Assembly: GCA_965194515.1 (NCBI GenBank)
Contig: OZ239146.1
Span: 1,240,001-1,304,000 of the forward strand
Origin: Acidimicrobilacustris europaeus
Lineage (GTDB): Bacteria; Actinomycetota; Acidimicrobiia; Acidimicrobiales; Acidimicrobilacustridaceae
Direction: 5' to 3'
Length of the DNA: 64,000 bases
The position numbers and the translations under genes are program-made. This document shows, piece by piece, positions 37,979 through 46,773 of this stretch; within the stretch, counting starts at the first letter, position 1; every line of letters begins with the position of its first letter. The notes beneath the pieces were generated by a model. That model did not search any database. It was not told the DNA's origin and was given only the letters and a program-made list of their open reading frames with translations.

Positions 37979-40681
37979 GTGGACCTTGATCAGTTCGTCA
38001 GCCAACTTCCCGATTCCGACCCCGGAGAAACGGTTGAGTGGCTCGATTCTCTCGACGCTGTCATTAACACCGCCGGAAAGACCCGCGCTCGCTACCTGGT
38101 ATCGCGGCTCACCGAGCGGGCACGCGAGTTACAGATCGGTACGCCAGCAGAGGTCTCGACGCCGTACATCAACACGATTCCCGTTGAAGAACAGCCGTGG
38201 TTTCCCGGCGACGAGGAGATCGAAAAGCGCATTCGCCAATACTTGCGCTGGAACGCAGCAATGACCGTCATCTACGCAAACAAAAATGCCGACGGCATCG
38301 GTGGCCATCTTTCTTCCTACGCATCATCAGCAATGTTGCTCGAGGTTGGCTTCAATCACTTTTTCCGTGGCCGTTCGGGAACGCTGGTTGGCGATCACGT
38401 CTACCTGCAAGGTCATGCTGCTCCCGGCATTTATGCGCGCGCTTATCTCGAAGGCCGACTGAGCGAAGACGAAATGTCGAAGTTCCGCCGAGAAATCGGA
38501 GGCGGAGGACTTTCGAGTTACCCGCATCCGTGGCTCATGCCCGAGTTCTGGGAGTTCCCAACTGTTTCGATGGGACTCGGTCCGCTCAATTCGATTTACC
38601 AGGCGCGTTTCAGCAAGTACCTGCTCAACCGCCAGATCGATGACACGAGCGCAACGAAGGTTTGGTGTTTTCTTGGCGATGGCGAAACCGACGAACCCGA
38701 AACGCTTGGATCAATTTCGCTTGCCGCCCGCGAGCAACTCGACAATCTGATTTGGGTCGTCAACTGCAATCTGCAACGACTCGATGGCCCCGTCCGCGGC
38801 AACGGCAAAATCATTCAGGAACTTGAATCTGTGTTCCGTGGCGCGGGCTGGAACGTCATCAAGGTTGTGTGGGGAGCAGGCTGGGACGAACTCTTATCTC
38901 GCGATGTCGACGGCGTTTTGCTTTCCAAAATGAACTCAACCCCAGACGGCGAGTGGCAGCGCTACGCCATCGAAAGCGGTGCCTATATTCGCGAGCATTT
39001 CTTCGGACCCGACCCTCGCTTGCGCAAACTCGTTGAGCACCTTTCCGATGACCAGTTACGAGCACTTCCTCGCGGCGGCCACGACTACAAGAAGGTGTAT
39101 GCCGCGTATAAGTCAGCGGTAGAAACAAAGGGGGCGCCAACGGTCATCCTTGCGAAGACTGTGAAGGGCTGGGCTCTTGGTTCGACCGTTGAAGGCCGTA
39201 ATGCCACACATTCAATTAAGAAATTGAGCCCCGCAGAGATCCTCGAATTCCGCGATCGCTTGCAACTCACCGATCAAATACCAGAATCGGCGATTAACGC
39301 CGAGACACCACCTCTCTATCGACCGCCAGCGGACTCGCCAGAAGCGATGTATCTCGCTCAGCGTCGTGAAGCACTCGATGGATTTGTCCCAAGTCGTTCA
39401 CTGCAGATTCGTCGCCCACTCGCACTCCCCGATCCTTCTGTCTATGCAGAATTCGCGGAGGGCTCTGGCACAAAAGCCGTCTCCACAACAATGGCGTTCA
39501 CTCGCCTACTGCGCGGGTTGTGCCGATCAGAAAACTTTGGGCCGCGCGTCGTACCGATCATTCCCGACGAAGCACGGACCTTCGGCATGGAGGTTCTGTT
39601 TCGCGAACTTGGCATTTACGCCTCTCAAGGCCAGCTCTACGAACCCGTCGACCACGAGTTGCTTATCTCCTATGTGGAATCCAAAAGTGGGCAGTTACTC
39701 GAGGAAGGAATCACCGAGGCCGGATCGCTGGCGAGCTTCACTGCTGCCGGAACGAGTTACGCGACCCGCGGTGTTCCAATGGTTCCGTTCTTCACCTTGT
39801 ATTCGATGTTCGGATTCCAACGAGTGGGCGATCTGGTATGGGCCGCTGCCGACGCCCAGACCAAAGGTTTCATCATCGGCGCAACTGCCGGGCGCACAAC
39901 GTTGCTCGGTGAAGGTCTCCAGCATCAGGACGGACACAGCCTTGTGCTCGCGTCGACCGTGCCCACATGTCAGGTGTACGACTCTGCGTTCGCTTACGAA
40001 CTCGCTGCAGTCATTGAGAACGGACTTCAACGCATGTACGGCGGTCCCGACGGTGCCGGCGAAGGTGTCTTCTATTACCTGACTGCGTACAACGAAAACC
40101 AGGTCATGCCTCCTCGTCCGGACCACGTCACCGACGCCGACATTATGAGCGGCCTTTACAAGTGGGCCGACGCTCCAGAGGGTTGTGAGGCACAAGCAAC
40201 GATCGTGTTTTCCGGCACAATGAATCGAGGCGCTCGCGATGCCCAAGCTGCGCTCGCCGCAAGCGGTATCGGCGCCGAACTCTGGAGTGCGACTTCTTAT
40301 AAGCGGATTCGAGAAGACGCGCTTGAGGTCGAACGCTGGAATCGACTTCACCCAACCGATACACCACGTTCCGCACAAGTCACCCAACAGCTAGGTGGAG
40401 CCCCCGGGCCCATTGTCGCTGTCACCGACTTCATGAAGTCCGTTCCCGATCAAATTGCTCCGTATGTTCCAAAGCGTTTCGTCTCACTCGGCACCGACGG
40501 ATTCGGTCGCTCCGACACCCGCGAAGCGTTACGTCGATTCTTCGAAATCGACGCCGCTCACATTGAGGTCGCTGTGCTCTCAGCTCTCGCTGCCGATGGG
40601 GTTATTGATGCATCAGTTGTTGCTTCGGCAATTTCTGATCACGGCATCGATCCCGATGCACCCAACCCGCTCTTGAGCTAA
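37979..40681 (+). CDS. aceE: Pyruvate dehydrogenase E1 component, homodimeric type
   Basis: 900 residues from the GTG at 37979, chosen because GAAAGG lies 6 nt upstream; an ATG at 37937 would add 14 residues. E1 is the thiamine-diphosphate decarboxylase of the pyruvate dehydrogenase complex. Visible are FPGDEEIEKRIRQYLRWNAAMTV-type N-terminal sequence, GGHLSSYASSA, the ThDP motif GDGETDEPE ending in NCNLQRLDG, YKKVYAAYKSA, and C-terminal transketolase segments (RTTLLGEGLQHQDGHS). No E2 or E3 genes adjoin it, as is common in actinobacteria. It is divergent from rnhA and converges on the next gene with a single base between the stops. Confidence 0.94.
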   Translation: MDLDQFVSQLPDSDPGETVEWLDSLDAVINTAGKTRARYLVSRLTERARELQIGTPAEVSTPYINTIPVEEQPWFPGDEEIEKRIRQYLRWNAAMTVIYANKNADGIGGHLSSYASSAMLLEVGFNHFFRGRSGTLVGDHVYLQGHAAPGIYARAYLEGRLSEDEMSKFRREIGGGGLSSYPHPWLMPEFWEFPTVSMGLGPLNSIYQARFSKYLLNRQIDDTSATKVWCFLGDGETDEPETLGSISLAAREQLDNLIWVVNCNLQRLDGPVRGNGKIIQELESVFRGAGWNVIKVVWGAGWDELLSRDVDGVLLSKMNSTPDGEWQRYAIESGAYIREHFFGPDPRLRKLVEHLSDDQLRALPRGGHDYKKVYAAYKSAVETKGAPTVILAKTVKGWALGSTVEGRNATHSIKKLSPAEILEFRDRLQLTDQIPESAINAETPPLYRPPADSPEAMYLAQRREALDGFVPSRSLQIRRPLALPDPSVYAEFAEGSGTKAVSTTMAFTRLLRGLCRSENFGPRVVPIIPDEARTFGMEVLFRELGIYASQGQLYEPVDHELLISYVESKSGQLLEEGITEAGSLASFTAAGTSYATRGVPMVPFFTLYSMFGFQRVGDLVWAAADAQTKGFIIGATAGRTTLLGEGLQHQDGHSLVLASTVPTCQVYDSAFAYELAAVIENGLQRMYGGPDGAGEGVFYYLTAYNENQVMPPRPDHVTDADIMSGLYKWADAPEGCEAQATIVFSGTMNRGARDAQAALAASGIGAELWSATSYKRIREDALEVERWNRLHPTDTPRSAQVTQQLGGAPGPIVAVTDFMKSVPDQIAPYVPKRFVSLGTDGFGRSDTREALRRFFEIDAAHIEVAVLSALAADGVIDASVVASAISDHGIDPDAPNPLLS

Positions 40682-40682
40682 T

Positions 40683-41468
40683 TCAACTGGCGCGTTCAGC
40701 AGCGGCCGCAGCGCGCTGCCTGTCGAGCCATCCGAGCAGCACGGCAACGGCGCGCGGATCATGGCGCAACTGATGCGCGCCACCTTCGATGATTCGGAGG
40801 TCGGCGCTTCCGTGCGCATCGGCGAGCACACGGGCGTCGTACACCGGAACGGTGTCGTCTTCTGAGCCGTGCATGATCAGCGCTGGACGAGGTGCAACCG
40901 ATCGAATCGCTGTAACCGCGCGCACGTCGCGGATTTCCTTCGCCCATTCGTCGAAGTTCGAAGGAAAGGAGGACGAACGAATAATTCCCGTCGCGCGTGC
41001 ATGCTGCAGCAGTAGTCGCGGATGATTCGCCCAATCGTCAAAGTCGGCAGGTGATCCCATCGCTGCGACACCGCGGATCTCGGGATCGAGCGCTGCGGCT
41101 GCAATCGATAGAGAGCCACCCGTTCCGTATCCGGCCGCCCATACGCCGTGCACGCCTTCAACGGTGCGTAAATACGCGGCCGCTGCAAGTAGATCGTCGC
41201 GCCAAGCGTGCAAAGAGAAGTTGCCTCCGGAATCGCCAGCGCCACGGAAGTTGAAGACCAACACCATCCAACCCATTTCGGTGGCGATGCGTTCAGCGAG
41301 TTCAGGGAACGATCGAGCCGAAAGCGCGCCGCCCTGATTCAGATTGGGGAATCCATGACAGATCAGTAGCCCAGGCACTGACGTACCGGGCGCGATACGC
41401 GGGCGCGCCAAGTGTCCTGCAAGTTCACTATCGCCGGACCGGAAGAGCTTCTCCACGGTCGGAGACAA
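40683..41468 (-). CDS. Alpha/beta hydrolase fold protein lacking the nucleophile Ser
   Basis: 261 residues from a TTG at 41468, directly after the preceding stop. It has the oxyanion segment LLICHGFPNLNQGG, a FNFRGAGDSGGNF turn, the acid in HGSEDDTVPVYD and His in EGGAHQLRHDP. The nucleophile elbow, normally G-x-S-x-G, reads GYGTGG, with Gly (codon GGA) at the Ser position. It may be a non-hydrolytic member, or use another residue. It probably forms an operon with the two small hypotheticals upstream. Confidence 0.8.
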   Translation of the reverse strand: MSPTVEKLFRSGDSELAGHLARPRIAPGTSVPGLLICHGFPNLNQGGALSARSFPELAERIATEMGWMVLVFNFRGAGDSGGNFSLHAWRDDLLAAAAYLRTVEGVHGVWAAGYGTGGSLSIAAAALDPEIRGVAAMGSPADFDDWANHPRLLLQHARATGIIRSSSFPSNFDEWAKEIRDVRAVTAIRSVAPRPALIMHGSEDDTVPVYDARVLADAHGSADLRIIEGGAHQLRHDPRAVAVLLGWLDRQRAAAAAERAS

Positions 41469-41690
41469 TCAGGCTTCTGCGTCGACGAGACCGCTGCCAT
41501 TGCCCTTGTAGGGCTTGTAGCAACGATTGCGTGCTTCGTCGACCGTGTCTGGTCCGAAGCAAATGAACGTCTCAGCTTCCATCAATTCTTCGATGATGGA
41601 GGGGTCGTCGATGTTGTCGACGTCGTAGACGACCTGCGTGCGCTTGTCGCCCACCCAACGGTTGTGTTCGAACTTCGTTGGACGATGCAT
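41469..41690 (-). CDS. Small conserved hypothetical protein (73 aa)
   Basis: 73 residues from the ATG at 41690. The frame is open ~30 codons further upstream, but that part overlaps the preceding gene and looks non-coding (FRCPRTQSASN). The chosen start gives MHRPTKFEHNRWVGDKRTQ, followed by an acidic middle (DVDNIDDPSIIEELM) and FICFGPDTVDEARNRCY. I recall similar short actinobacterial proteins with a RWVGDKRTQ motif; no function is known. It abuts the hydrolase gene. Confidence 0.7.
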   Translation of the reverse strand: MHRPTKFEHNRWVGDKRTQVVYDVDNIDDPSIIEELMEAETFICFGPDTVDEARNRCYKPYKGNGSGLVDAEA

Positions 41691-41739
41691 GGCGTCATCG
41701 TAGACGGCGGAGAACCACCGCCCGCTCTTTTGCCAGCGA

Positions 41740-42192
41740 TTACTTGCCGATTGGGTCCTCGGGCATCGGAAGCTGAGTGCCAATCGCCCCGATGGCCTCG
41801 AGGTACTTTTCGTTGCCCTCGATCACCTGCACCACTGTCACATCTTCAACATCAAGACCAGCGTCGGTTGCTCGACCAATCACGAACGCCAATGCGTCGT
41901 CTTCAGCAGCCATGAGTGGCCCATTCGCCACGTGCTCGACGCCCTGAGCCCGCGCAACACCCAATTCCGCGAGATAGTCGAGATGCCATTGCAGGAGCTG
42001 CGCGAGTTCGTCGTAGGTCAATTGTGCTGTGACATCGTCCGGTAGACGATCAGCAACGAAGTCAACCGCTTCGGCTCGGTCATAAACGGCCGGACGAGGC
42101 TGCTCAGCAAGTTGGCCCGCGAGACGTCCAACGGCAATAAGTCCGATGGCCACCACCGCAAACGCGGAGAGGATGATGAAGACGACGATCAC
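41740..42192 (-). CDS. Hypothetical membrane-anchored protein (150 aa)
   Basis: One N-terminal hydrophobic segment (VVFIILSAFAVVAIGLIAVGRL) is followed by an acidic, mostly helical soluble domain (LTYDELAQLLQWHLDYLAELGV). The orientation is probably a cytoplasmic domain behind a membrane anchor. The start is GTG at 42192, 27 nt after the acyl-CoA dehydrogenase stop on the same strand. I do not recognise a named family. Confidence 0.7.
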   Translation of the reverse strand: MIVVFIILSAFAVVAIGLIAVGRLAGQLAEQPRPAVYDRAEAVDFVADRLPDDVTAQLTYDELAQLLQWHLDYLAELGVARAQGVEHVANGPLMAAEDDALAFVIGRATDAGLDVEDVTVVQVIEGNEKYLEAIGAIGTQLPMPEDPIGK

Positions 42193-42219
42193 GATTGGCT
42201 CGTCGCTGCAGTCAGCGGA

Positions 42220-43335
42220 TCAGATACCGATGCGCTGAGCAAGAAGCTCACGGTGATAAGTGGGGTCACCGAAGAGAAGTTCGGAAGACTTCGCACGCTT
42301 GAAGTACATGTGTGCCGGGTGTTCCCATGTGAATCCAATGCCACCGTGGATCTGGATGTTCTCGGCAGACGCATGGAAGTACGCATCGGAGCAGTAGGCC
42401 TTAGCAAGCGACGCAACTGCAGGCAGTTCGTCGTTGAGTTCTGATGCACACCAGCCGGCGTAGTACGCAGCGGACTTGGCGGACTCAACCTCGAGCAGCA
42501 TGTCGGCGCACTTGTGCTTGATGGCCTGGAACGAACCGATCGGACGTCCGAACTGCACGCGATCCTTGGCGTACTGCACAGCCATGTCGAGACACATCTG
42601 AGCGCCACCAACCTGCTCGGCTGCAAGGCCGACAGCAGCAAGGTCGAGAACAGTGGAGAGAACGTTCCAGCCAGCGCCGTCGGTACCGATAAGCGTGCCT
42701 TCGACGTTGGCGAAGTCGAGCTTGGCCTGCTTGCGGGTCTGATCCATGGTGGCCAGCGCGGTGCGGGTGAGGCCGGCTGCATCGCCAGCAACTGAGAAGA
42801 GGCTTACGCCAGCCGCAGTGCGAGCAGCAACGATGATCACGTTCGCGGTGTGGCCGTCGATGACATAGGACTTCGTGCCGTTGATCTTCCAGGTTCCGCC
42901 GTCGTTCTTGGCAGTTGCTTCGATACCGGATTCGTCCCAGCGACCATTCGGTTCGGTGAAGGCAAGTGTGGCGATGGTTTCGCCGGACGCAATGCCCGGA
43001 AGAATCGCAGCCTTGGCAGCATCGTCACCGGACTGCATCACGGTATTCGCAGCAAGAACAACAGAGGAGAAGTACGGAGCGCAAAGAAGCGAGCGGCCCA
43101 TCTCTTCGAGAACAACGATGAGTTCGACGTAGCCGTAACCCTGGCCACCGAACTCTTCGGGAATGGTGAGGCTCTGCAGACCAAGTTGCTCGGCCATCTG
43201 TGCCCACACGACGGGGTCGTAACCGCGCTCGGTGTCCATCTGCTCACGAACATCGGCCTCGGAAGACTTTGCTTCAAGGAACTGACGAACGATGTTGCGG
43301 AGCTCTTCCTGCTCTTCAGAGAAGGCGAAGTTCAT
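42220..43335 (-). CDS. Acyl-CoA dehydrogenase
   Basis: 371 residues from the ATG at 43335, with GGAGG 10 nt upstream; the frame is open 20 codons further but without similarity. Typical ACAD fold: MNFAFSEEQEELRNIVRQFL, IPEEFGGQGYGYVELIVVLEEMG, FAD-site ATLAFTEPNGRW, the middle beta domain, and C-terminal RVQFGRPIGSFQAIKHKCADM and HGGIGFTWEHPAHMYFKRAK. It oxidises an acyl-CoA to the 2-enoyl-CoA; chain specificity cannot be read. A TAGAAC hexamer at 43411-43416 may be its -10, giving a ~70-nt leader. Confidence 0.92.
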   Translation of the reverse strand: MNFAFSEEQEELRNIVRQFLEAKSSEADVREQMDTERGYDPVVWAQMAEQLGLQSLTIPEEFGGQGYGYVELIVVLEEMGRSLLCAPYFSSVVLAANTVMQSGDDAAKAAILPGIASGETIATLAFTEPNGRWDESGIEATAKNDGGTWKINGTKSYVIDGHTANVIIVAARTAAGVSLFSVAGDAAGLTRTALATMDQTRKQAKLDFANVEGTLIGTDGAGWNVLSTVLDLAAVGLAAEQVGGAQMCLDMAVQYAKDRVQFGRPIGSFQAIKHKCADMLLEVESAKSAAYYAGWCASELNDELPAVASLAKAYCSDAYFHASAENIQIHGGIGFTWEHPAHMYFKRAKSSELLFGDPTYHRELLAQRIGI

Positions 43336-43566
43336 GGCGGTGGCCTCCGGTAGCGAACGGGGGTGGATCCCCCGCCGGTTAGGTCGTCGCGGCAACTGCC
43401 GCAGGGGGTAGTTCTAGCCGACACAGGGGTTGTGCGGCACATCTCTGGCCCGATTCGTTTCGACCGGGGAACAGGGGTGGCCTGGCCGACCCGAACCGCC
43501 CGCAAACGATTGCTCCCACGACTCGGAAGTACCCCTGGGCAACCAATCCCCTGCGAGAATGGGGAA
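43336..43566. other. 231-bp divergent intergenic region
   Basis: No gene is visible. It holds the probable acyl-CoA dehydrogenase promoter (TAGAAC, minus strand, 43411-43416) and Shine-Dalgarno, and the probable leaderless promoter of the metallo-beta-lactamase gene (GAGAAT, plus strand). Confidence 0.45.
43555..43560 (+). promoter_or_regulatory. -10 element for the MBL hydrolase gene
   Basis: GAGAAT 6 nt before the ATG at 43567; a leaderless start is likely. Confidence 0.35.
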
Positions 43567-44172
43567 ATGACGCTGCTCCTTGCCGAAACCGGATACGAAG
43601 TCCATGCCGTCGTGGTCGGCCCGATGGACAACAACGTCTTTGTCATTCGTTGTACCGAGACCGGCGACGGCGTTCTGATCGACGCCGCCAATGAACATGA
43701 GCGCTTGCTTGAACTCTGCAGCACACTCGGCGTGCGCCGTGTGATTGAAACCCATGGCCACTGGGACCACATCCAGGCCGTTCCCGCTGTTCGAGATGCG
43801 GGCTACGACGTCGCTGTTACTGCTGCCGATTCCGAAATGCTCGAGGCCTACGACAGCATTTTGGAAGATGACAACGTCCTTGAGGTTGGTCGACTTCGTC
43901 TCCGGACGATCGCCACGCCTGGTCATACCCGCGGATCCATGTGTTTCGCCCTTGAAGGAAGCCCGCTGCTGTTCTCGGGTGACACCTTGTTCCCCGGCGG
44001 CCCGGGCAACACCTCGTTCGAAGGCGGAGATTTCGCCACGATTATCGACTCGCTCGATCAGCGACTCTTCACCTATTCCGCCGACACCATCGTCCTTCCG
44101 GGCCACGGCAACTGGACCACCATCGGCTCTGAACGACCCCATCTGCAGGAATGGGTCGACCGAGGCTGGTAG
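43567..44172 (+). CDS. Metallo-beta-lactamase fold hydrolase (glyoxalase II-like)
   Basis: 201 residues from the ATG at 43567. It is a single MBL domain: VVGPMDNNVFVIRC, the metal motif THGHWDHIQA (H-x-H-x-D-H), the third His in TPGHTRGSMCF, the bridging Asp in FSGDTLFPGGPGNT and the last His in LPGHGNWTTIG. This is the set of hydroxyacylglutathione hydrolase-like enzymes, but it lacks the C-terminal substrate domain of true GloB, so the substrate is unknown. Confidence 0.88.
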   Translation: MTLLLAETGYEVHAVVVGPMDNNVFVIRCTETGDGVLIDAANEHERLLELCSTLGVRRVIETHGHWDHIQAVPAVRDAGYDVAVTAADSEMLEAYDSILEDDNVLEVGRLRLRTIATPGHTRGSMCFALEGSPLLFSGDTLFPGGPGNTSFEGGDFATIIDSLDQRLFTYSADTIVLPGHGNWTTIGSERPHLQEWVDRGW

Positions 44173-44191
44173 CCCCCGGTGCTGAGGTCAG

Positions 44192-44213
44192 TAATTTCTC
44201 CTACGGCGGTAGT
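44192..44213 (+). promoter_or_regulatory. SUF operator site A (sufC1 promoter)
   Basis: TAATTTCTCCTA followed by CGGCGGTAGT, with a palindromic core CTAC-GGCG-GTAG (44201-44212). It covers the -35 region of the sufC1 promoter, whose -10 is at 44233. A nearly identical element stands before sufD and sufB, so it is probably the binding site of a SUF regulator. No candidate regulator gene lies in the window. Confidence 0.7.
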
Positions 44214-44232
44214 GCGAATCCCCCCGTGGCTC

Positions 44233-44238
44233 TAGACT
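44233..44238 (+). promoter_or_regulatory. -10 element for leaderless sufC1SU
   Basis: TAGACT 6 nt before the sufC1 ATG at 44245; no Shine-Dalgarno. Confidence 0.5.
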
Positions 44239-44244
44239 GCAGGC

Positions 44245-44994
44245 ATGTCCCCCCTCTTCAGCATCGAGGATCTTCACGTCTCTACCGCAGGTGAGAATCC
44301 CGTCGAGATCCTGCGTGGCGTCAACCTTGTCATCAGTGCAGGTGAGGTCCATGCACTCATGGGCCCCAACGGTTCGGGCAAGTCGACCCTTGCATCTGCC
44401 CTTCTTGGAAGCCCTGAGTATCAGGTCACCTCGGGTCGCATCCTTTTTAAAGGCGACGACGTCACCGATTGGTCCACCGACGTGCGGGCCAAGGCCGGCA
44501 TGTTCCTTGCGTTCCAGTACCCGCAGGAGATCCAGGGCGTCTCGGTCCTGAACTTCCTTCGACAAGCCTGGTCAGCGCGACGCGGTATCGACCTTTCCAT
44601 GCTCGAATTGCGACTCGAGATCATGGACTGGATGACACGTCTCGATATGGATCCCTCATTCGCCGACCGCTACCTCAATGAAGGTTTCTCTGGTGGCGAA
44701 AAGAAGCGCAACGAAATCCTCCAGATGGCAATCCTTCAGCCTGACATCGCCATCCTCGATGAAACCGATTCCGGCCTCGACATCGATGCATTGCGCATCG
44801 TCGCCAAAGGCGTGCGCGAAGTACTCGCCGCACGACCCGAACTCGGCATTCTCGCCATTACGCATTACCAGCGACTTCTCGATGAGCTGAACCCTTCGTT
44901 CGTTCACGTGCTCATCAATGGTCGCATCGTTGAATCAGGCGGTCCCGAACTGTCTCGCAAGCTCGAAGCCGAGGGATACGACGCATGGCTGTAA
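44245..44994 (+). CDS. sufC: Fe-S assembly ATPase SufC, copy 1
   Basis: 249 residues. ABC-type ATPase: Walker A GPNGSGKST, Q-loop FQYPQEIQGV, signature FSGGEKKRNE, Walker B AILDETDSGLDIDAL and the H-loop ITHYQRLLDEL. SufC powers the SufBCD scaffold. The window has a second complete sufC on the other strand next to sufD; the two are clearly diverged, and neither is degenerate. This copy leads an operon with sufS, whose start overlaps its end by 10 nt, and sufU. Confidence 0.94.
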   Translation: MSPLFSIEDLHVSTAGENPVEILRGVNLVISAGEVHALMGPNGSGKSTLASALLGSPEYQVTSGRILFKGDDVTDWSTDVRAKAGMFLAFQYPQEIQGVSVLNFLRQAWSARRGIDLSMLELRLEIMDWMTRLDMDPSFADRYLNEGFSGGEKKRNEILQMAILQPDIAILDETDSGLDIDALRIVAKGVREVLAARPELGILAITHYQRLLDELNPSFVHVLINGRIVESGGPELSRKLEAEGYDAWL

Positions 44995-46232
44995 GCCTCG
45001 ACCCGGTCGACGGGACCGCAATGAAGGCACAGTTCCCGCTCCTTTCGCGCGAGGTGCACGGAAAGCCGATCGTCTATCTCGACTCGGCTGCCACCTCGCA
45101 GAAGCCGCTTGCGGTTCTGGATGCGATGGACGACTACTACCGCACGATTAATTCGAATGTGCATCGTGGCGTTTACATGATCGCTGAAGAAGCCACGAAC
45201 CGCATGGAACTCGCTCGAGCACTTGTTCGCGATTTCATTGGCGCGCGGTCGTCCTCCGAAATCATCTTCACCAAGAATGCAACCGAAGCTCTCAATATGG
45301 TTGCGCAGAGCTGGGGACGAGCAAATCTTTCTGCCGGCGATGTTGTCGTGCTCAGTCACATGGAGCACCACGCCAACATCGTTCCGTGGCACATGCTCGT
45401 TGCCGAGATCGGAATTCAACTTCGTTGGATCCCGCTCGACGCCGAAGGGCGCCTTGATCTCACCGAACTCGACACGCTTCTCGATGGCGCCAAGGTTCTC
45501 TCTGTCACCGCAATGTCGAATGTGCTCGGAACAATGAATCCGGTTCGCACCCTCACCGACGCTGCTCGCAAGGCCGGCGCAATCAGCATGATCGACGGCT
45601 GCCAGTCCGTGCCCCACAGCGCAACGAACGTGCAAGAACTCGGCGCCGACTTCCTTGCGTTCTCCGGACACAAGATGTGCGGACCCACCGGCATCGGCGT
45701 TCTGTACGGACGCGAAGATCTTCTTGAAGCAATGCCTCCATTCCTTGGTGGCGGCGAAATGATCCGCGATGTTCGCCTCGACGGATTTACAACCAACGAC
45801 CTGCCCTGGAAGTTCGAGGCTGGCACGCCCGCCATTGCTGAAATCATCGGGCTTGGTGCGGCTGTCGAATGGCTCAATGGCGTTGGCATGGACAACATCC
45901 GCGCTCACGAGATTTCACTTACCGAATACACGATTTCAACGCTTCACCAACGCTTTGGTGATCGCATCAACATTCACGGGCCAACAAGCCCCCTCGAACG
46001 TGGCGGTGTGTTCAGTTTCGATTTCGATGGCCTGCACCCCCACGACATCTCCCAGGTTCTTGACCAACACGCTGTCTGCGTTCGGGCCGGTCACCATTGT
46101 GCGAAGCCACTCATGAAACTCCTCGGCATTGGCGCCACTGCTCGTGCCTCGGTCTACGTCTACAACGACACCGCCGATATTGACGCCCTCGCCGACGCCC
46201 TCGACGCAACTGGCGCGTTCTTCACCCTCTAG
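44985..46232 (+). CDS. sufS: Cysteine desulfurase SufS
   Basis: 415 residues, PLP-dependent class V aminotransferase fold, group II. Visible are FPLLSREVHGKPIVYLDSAATSQK-type N-terminus, NVHRGVYMIAEEAT, SHMEHHANIVPW, the PLP Asp/Gln region DGCQSVPHS, the Schiff-base Lys in FSGHKMCGPTG and the catalytic Cys in VRAGHHCAKPLM. It takes sulfur from cysteine and passes it to SufU. It overlaps sufC1 by 10 nt. Confidence 0.95.
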   Translation: MAVSLDPVDGTAMKAQFPLLSREVHGKPIVYLDSAATSQKPLAVLDAMDDYYRTINSNVHRGVYMIAEEATNRMELARALVRDFIGARSSSEIIFTKNATEALNMVAQSWGRANLSAGDVVVLSHMEHHANIVPWHMLVAEIGIQLRWIPLDAEGRLDLTELDTLLDGAKVLSVTAMSNVLGTMNPVRTLTDAARKAGAISMIDGCQSVPHSATNVQELGADFLAFSGHKMCGPTGIGVLYGREDLLEAMPPFLGGGEMIRDVRLDGFTTNDLPWKFEAGTPAIAEIIGLGAAVEWLNGVGMDNIRAHEISLTEYTISTLHQRFGDRINIHGPTSPLERGGVFSFDFDGLHPHDISQVLDQHAVCVRAGHHCAKPLMKLLGIGATARASVYVYNDTADIDALADALDATGAFFTL

Positions 46233-46275
46233 TCCCCTACGCTCATCCACACACCACGCACAGGGAGTGCCGCCA

Positions 46276-46749
46276 ATGCCCGGCCTCGAAGACCTCTACC
46301 GAGAAATCATCCTCGATCACTACCGCAACCCGCGTAATCGCGGCGAGCTTGAAACCCCTCCGGCACATCGCGTCGAGGGTTTCAATCCGCTCTGTGGCGA
46401 CGAAATCGTGTTGTACCTCGACCTCGATGCCGACGGTCGCGTGGCCGACATTCGCATTGCTGGCCAAGGCTGTTCAATTAGCCAGTCATCGGCATCGATG
46501 ATGTCGGCTGCCGTGAAGGGCAAGACCGTTGCCGAGATCGACGATCTCACCCGCGCCTTCAAGGCCATGATGTCGATTCACGAAAATTCCCTCGAAGGCG
46601 CCGAGACCACCGAACCAATCGACGCACCCGAGGTAAAGCTTGGCGATCTCGAAGCACTCCGAGGCGTCGTGAAGTTCCCGGTTCGCATTAAGTGCGCAAC
46701 ACTCGCCTGGAACACACTCGCTCAAGGCATCGAAGAAGCATCTGCCTGA
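46276..46749 (+). CDS. sufU: SufU sulfurtransferase / Fe-S assembly protein
   Basis: 157 residues from the ATG at 46276, with GGGAG 8 nt upstream. The zinc/sulfur-accepting residues are in place: Cys in NPLCGDEI with the Asp, Cys in GQGCSISQSSASMM, and Cys in FPVRIKCATLAWNTL. The 18-20 residue insertion of the Gram-positive SufU type (ETTEPIDAPEVKLGD) between the second and third Cys distinguishes it from IscU. It receives persulfide sulfur from SufS. Confidence 0.94.
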   Translation: MPGLEDLYREIILDHYRNPRNRGELETPPAHRVEGFNPLCGDEIVLYLDLDADGRVADIRIAGQGCSISQSSASMMSAAVKGKTVAEIDDLTRAFKAMMSIHENSLEGAETTEPIDAPEVKLGDLEALRGVVKFPVRIKCATLAWNTLAQGIEEASA

Positions 46750-46773
46750 AGCTTCGCCCGTATCTCGAATCGT

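Noticed and set aside
39667..39673. CTCCTAT inside aceE resembling the SUF operator
   Set aside because: Only the 7-mer matches; the GCG-RTAG half and the TAATTT flank are missing, and it is within a coding region.
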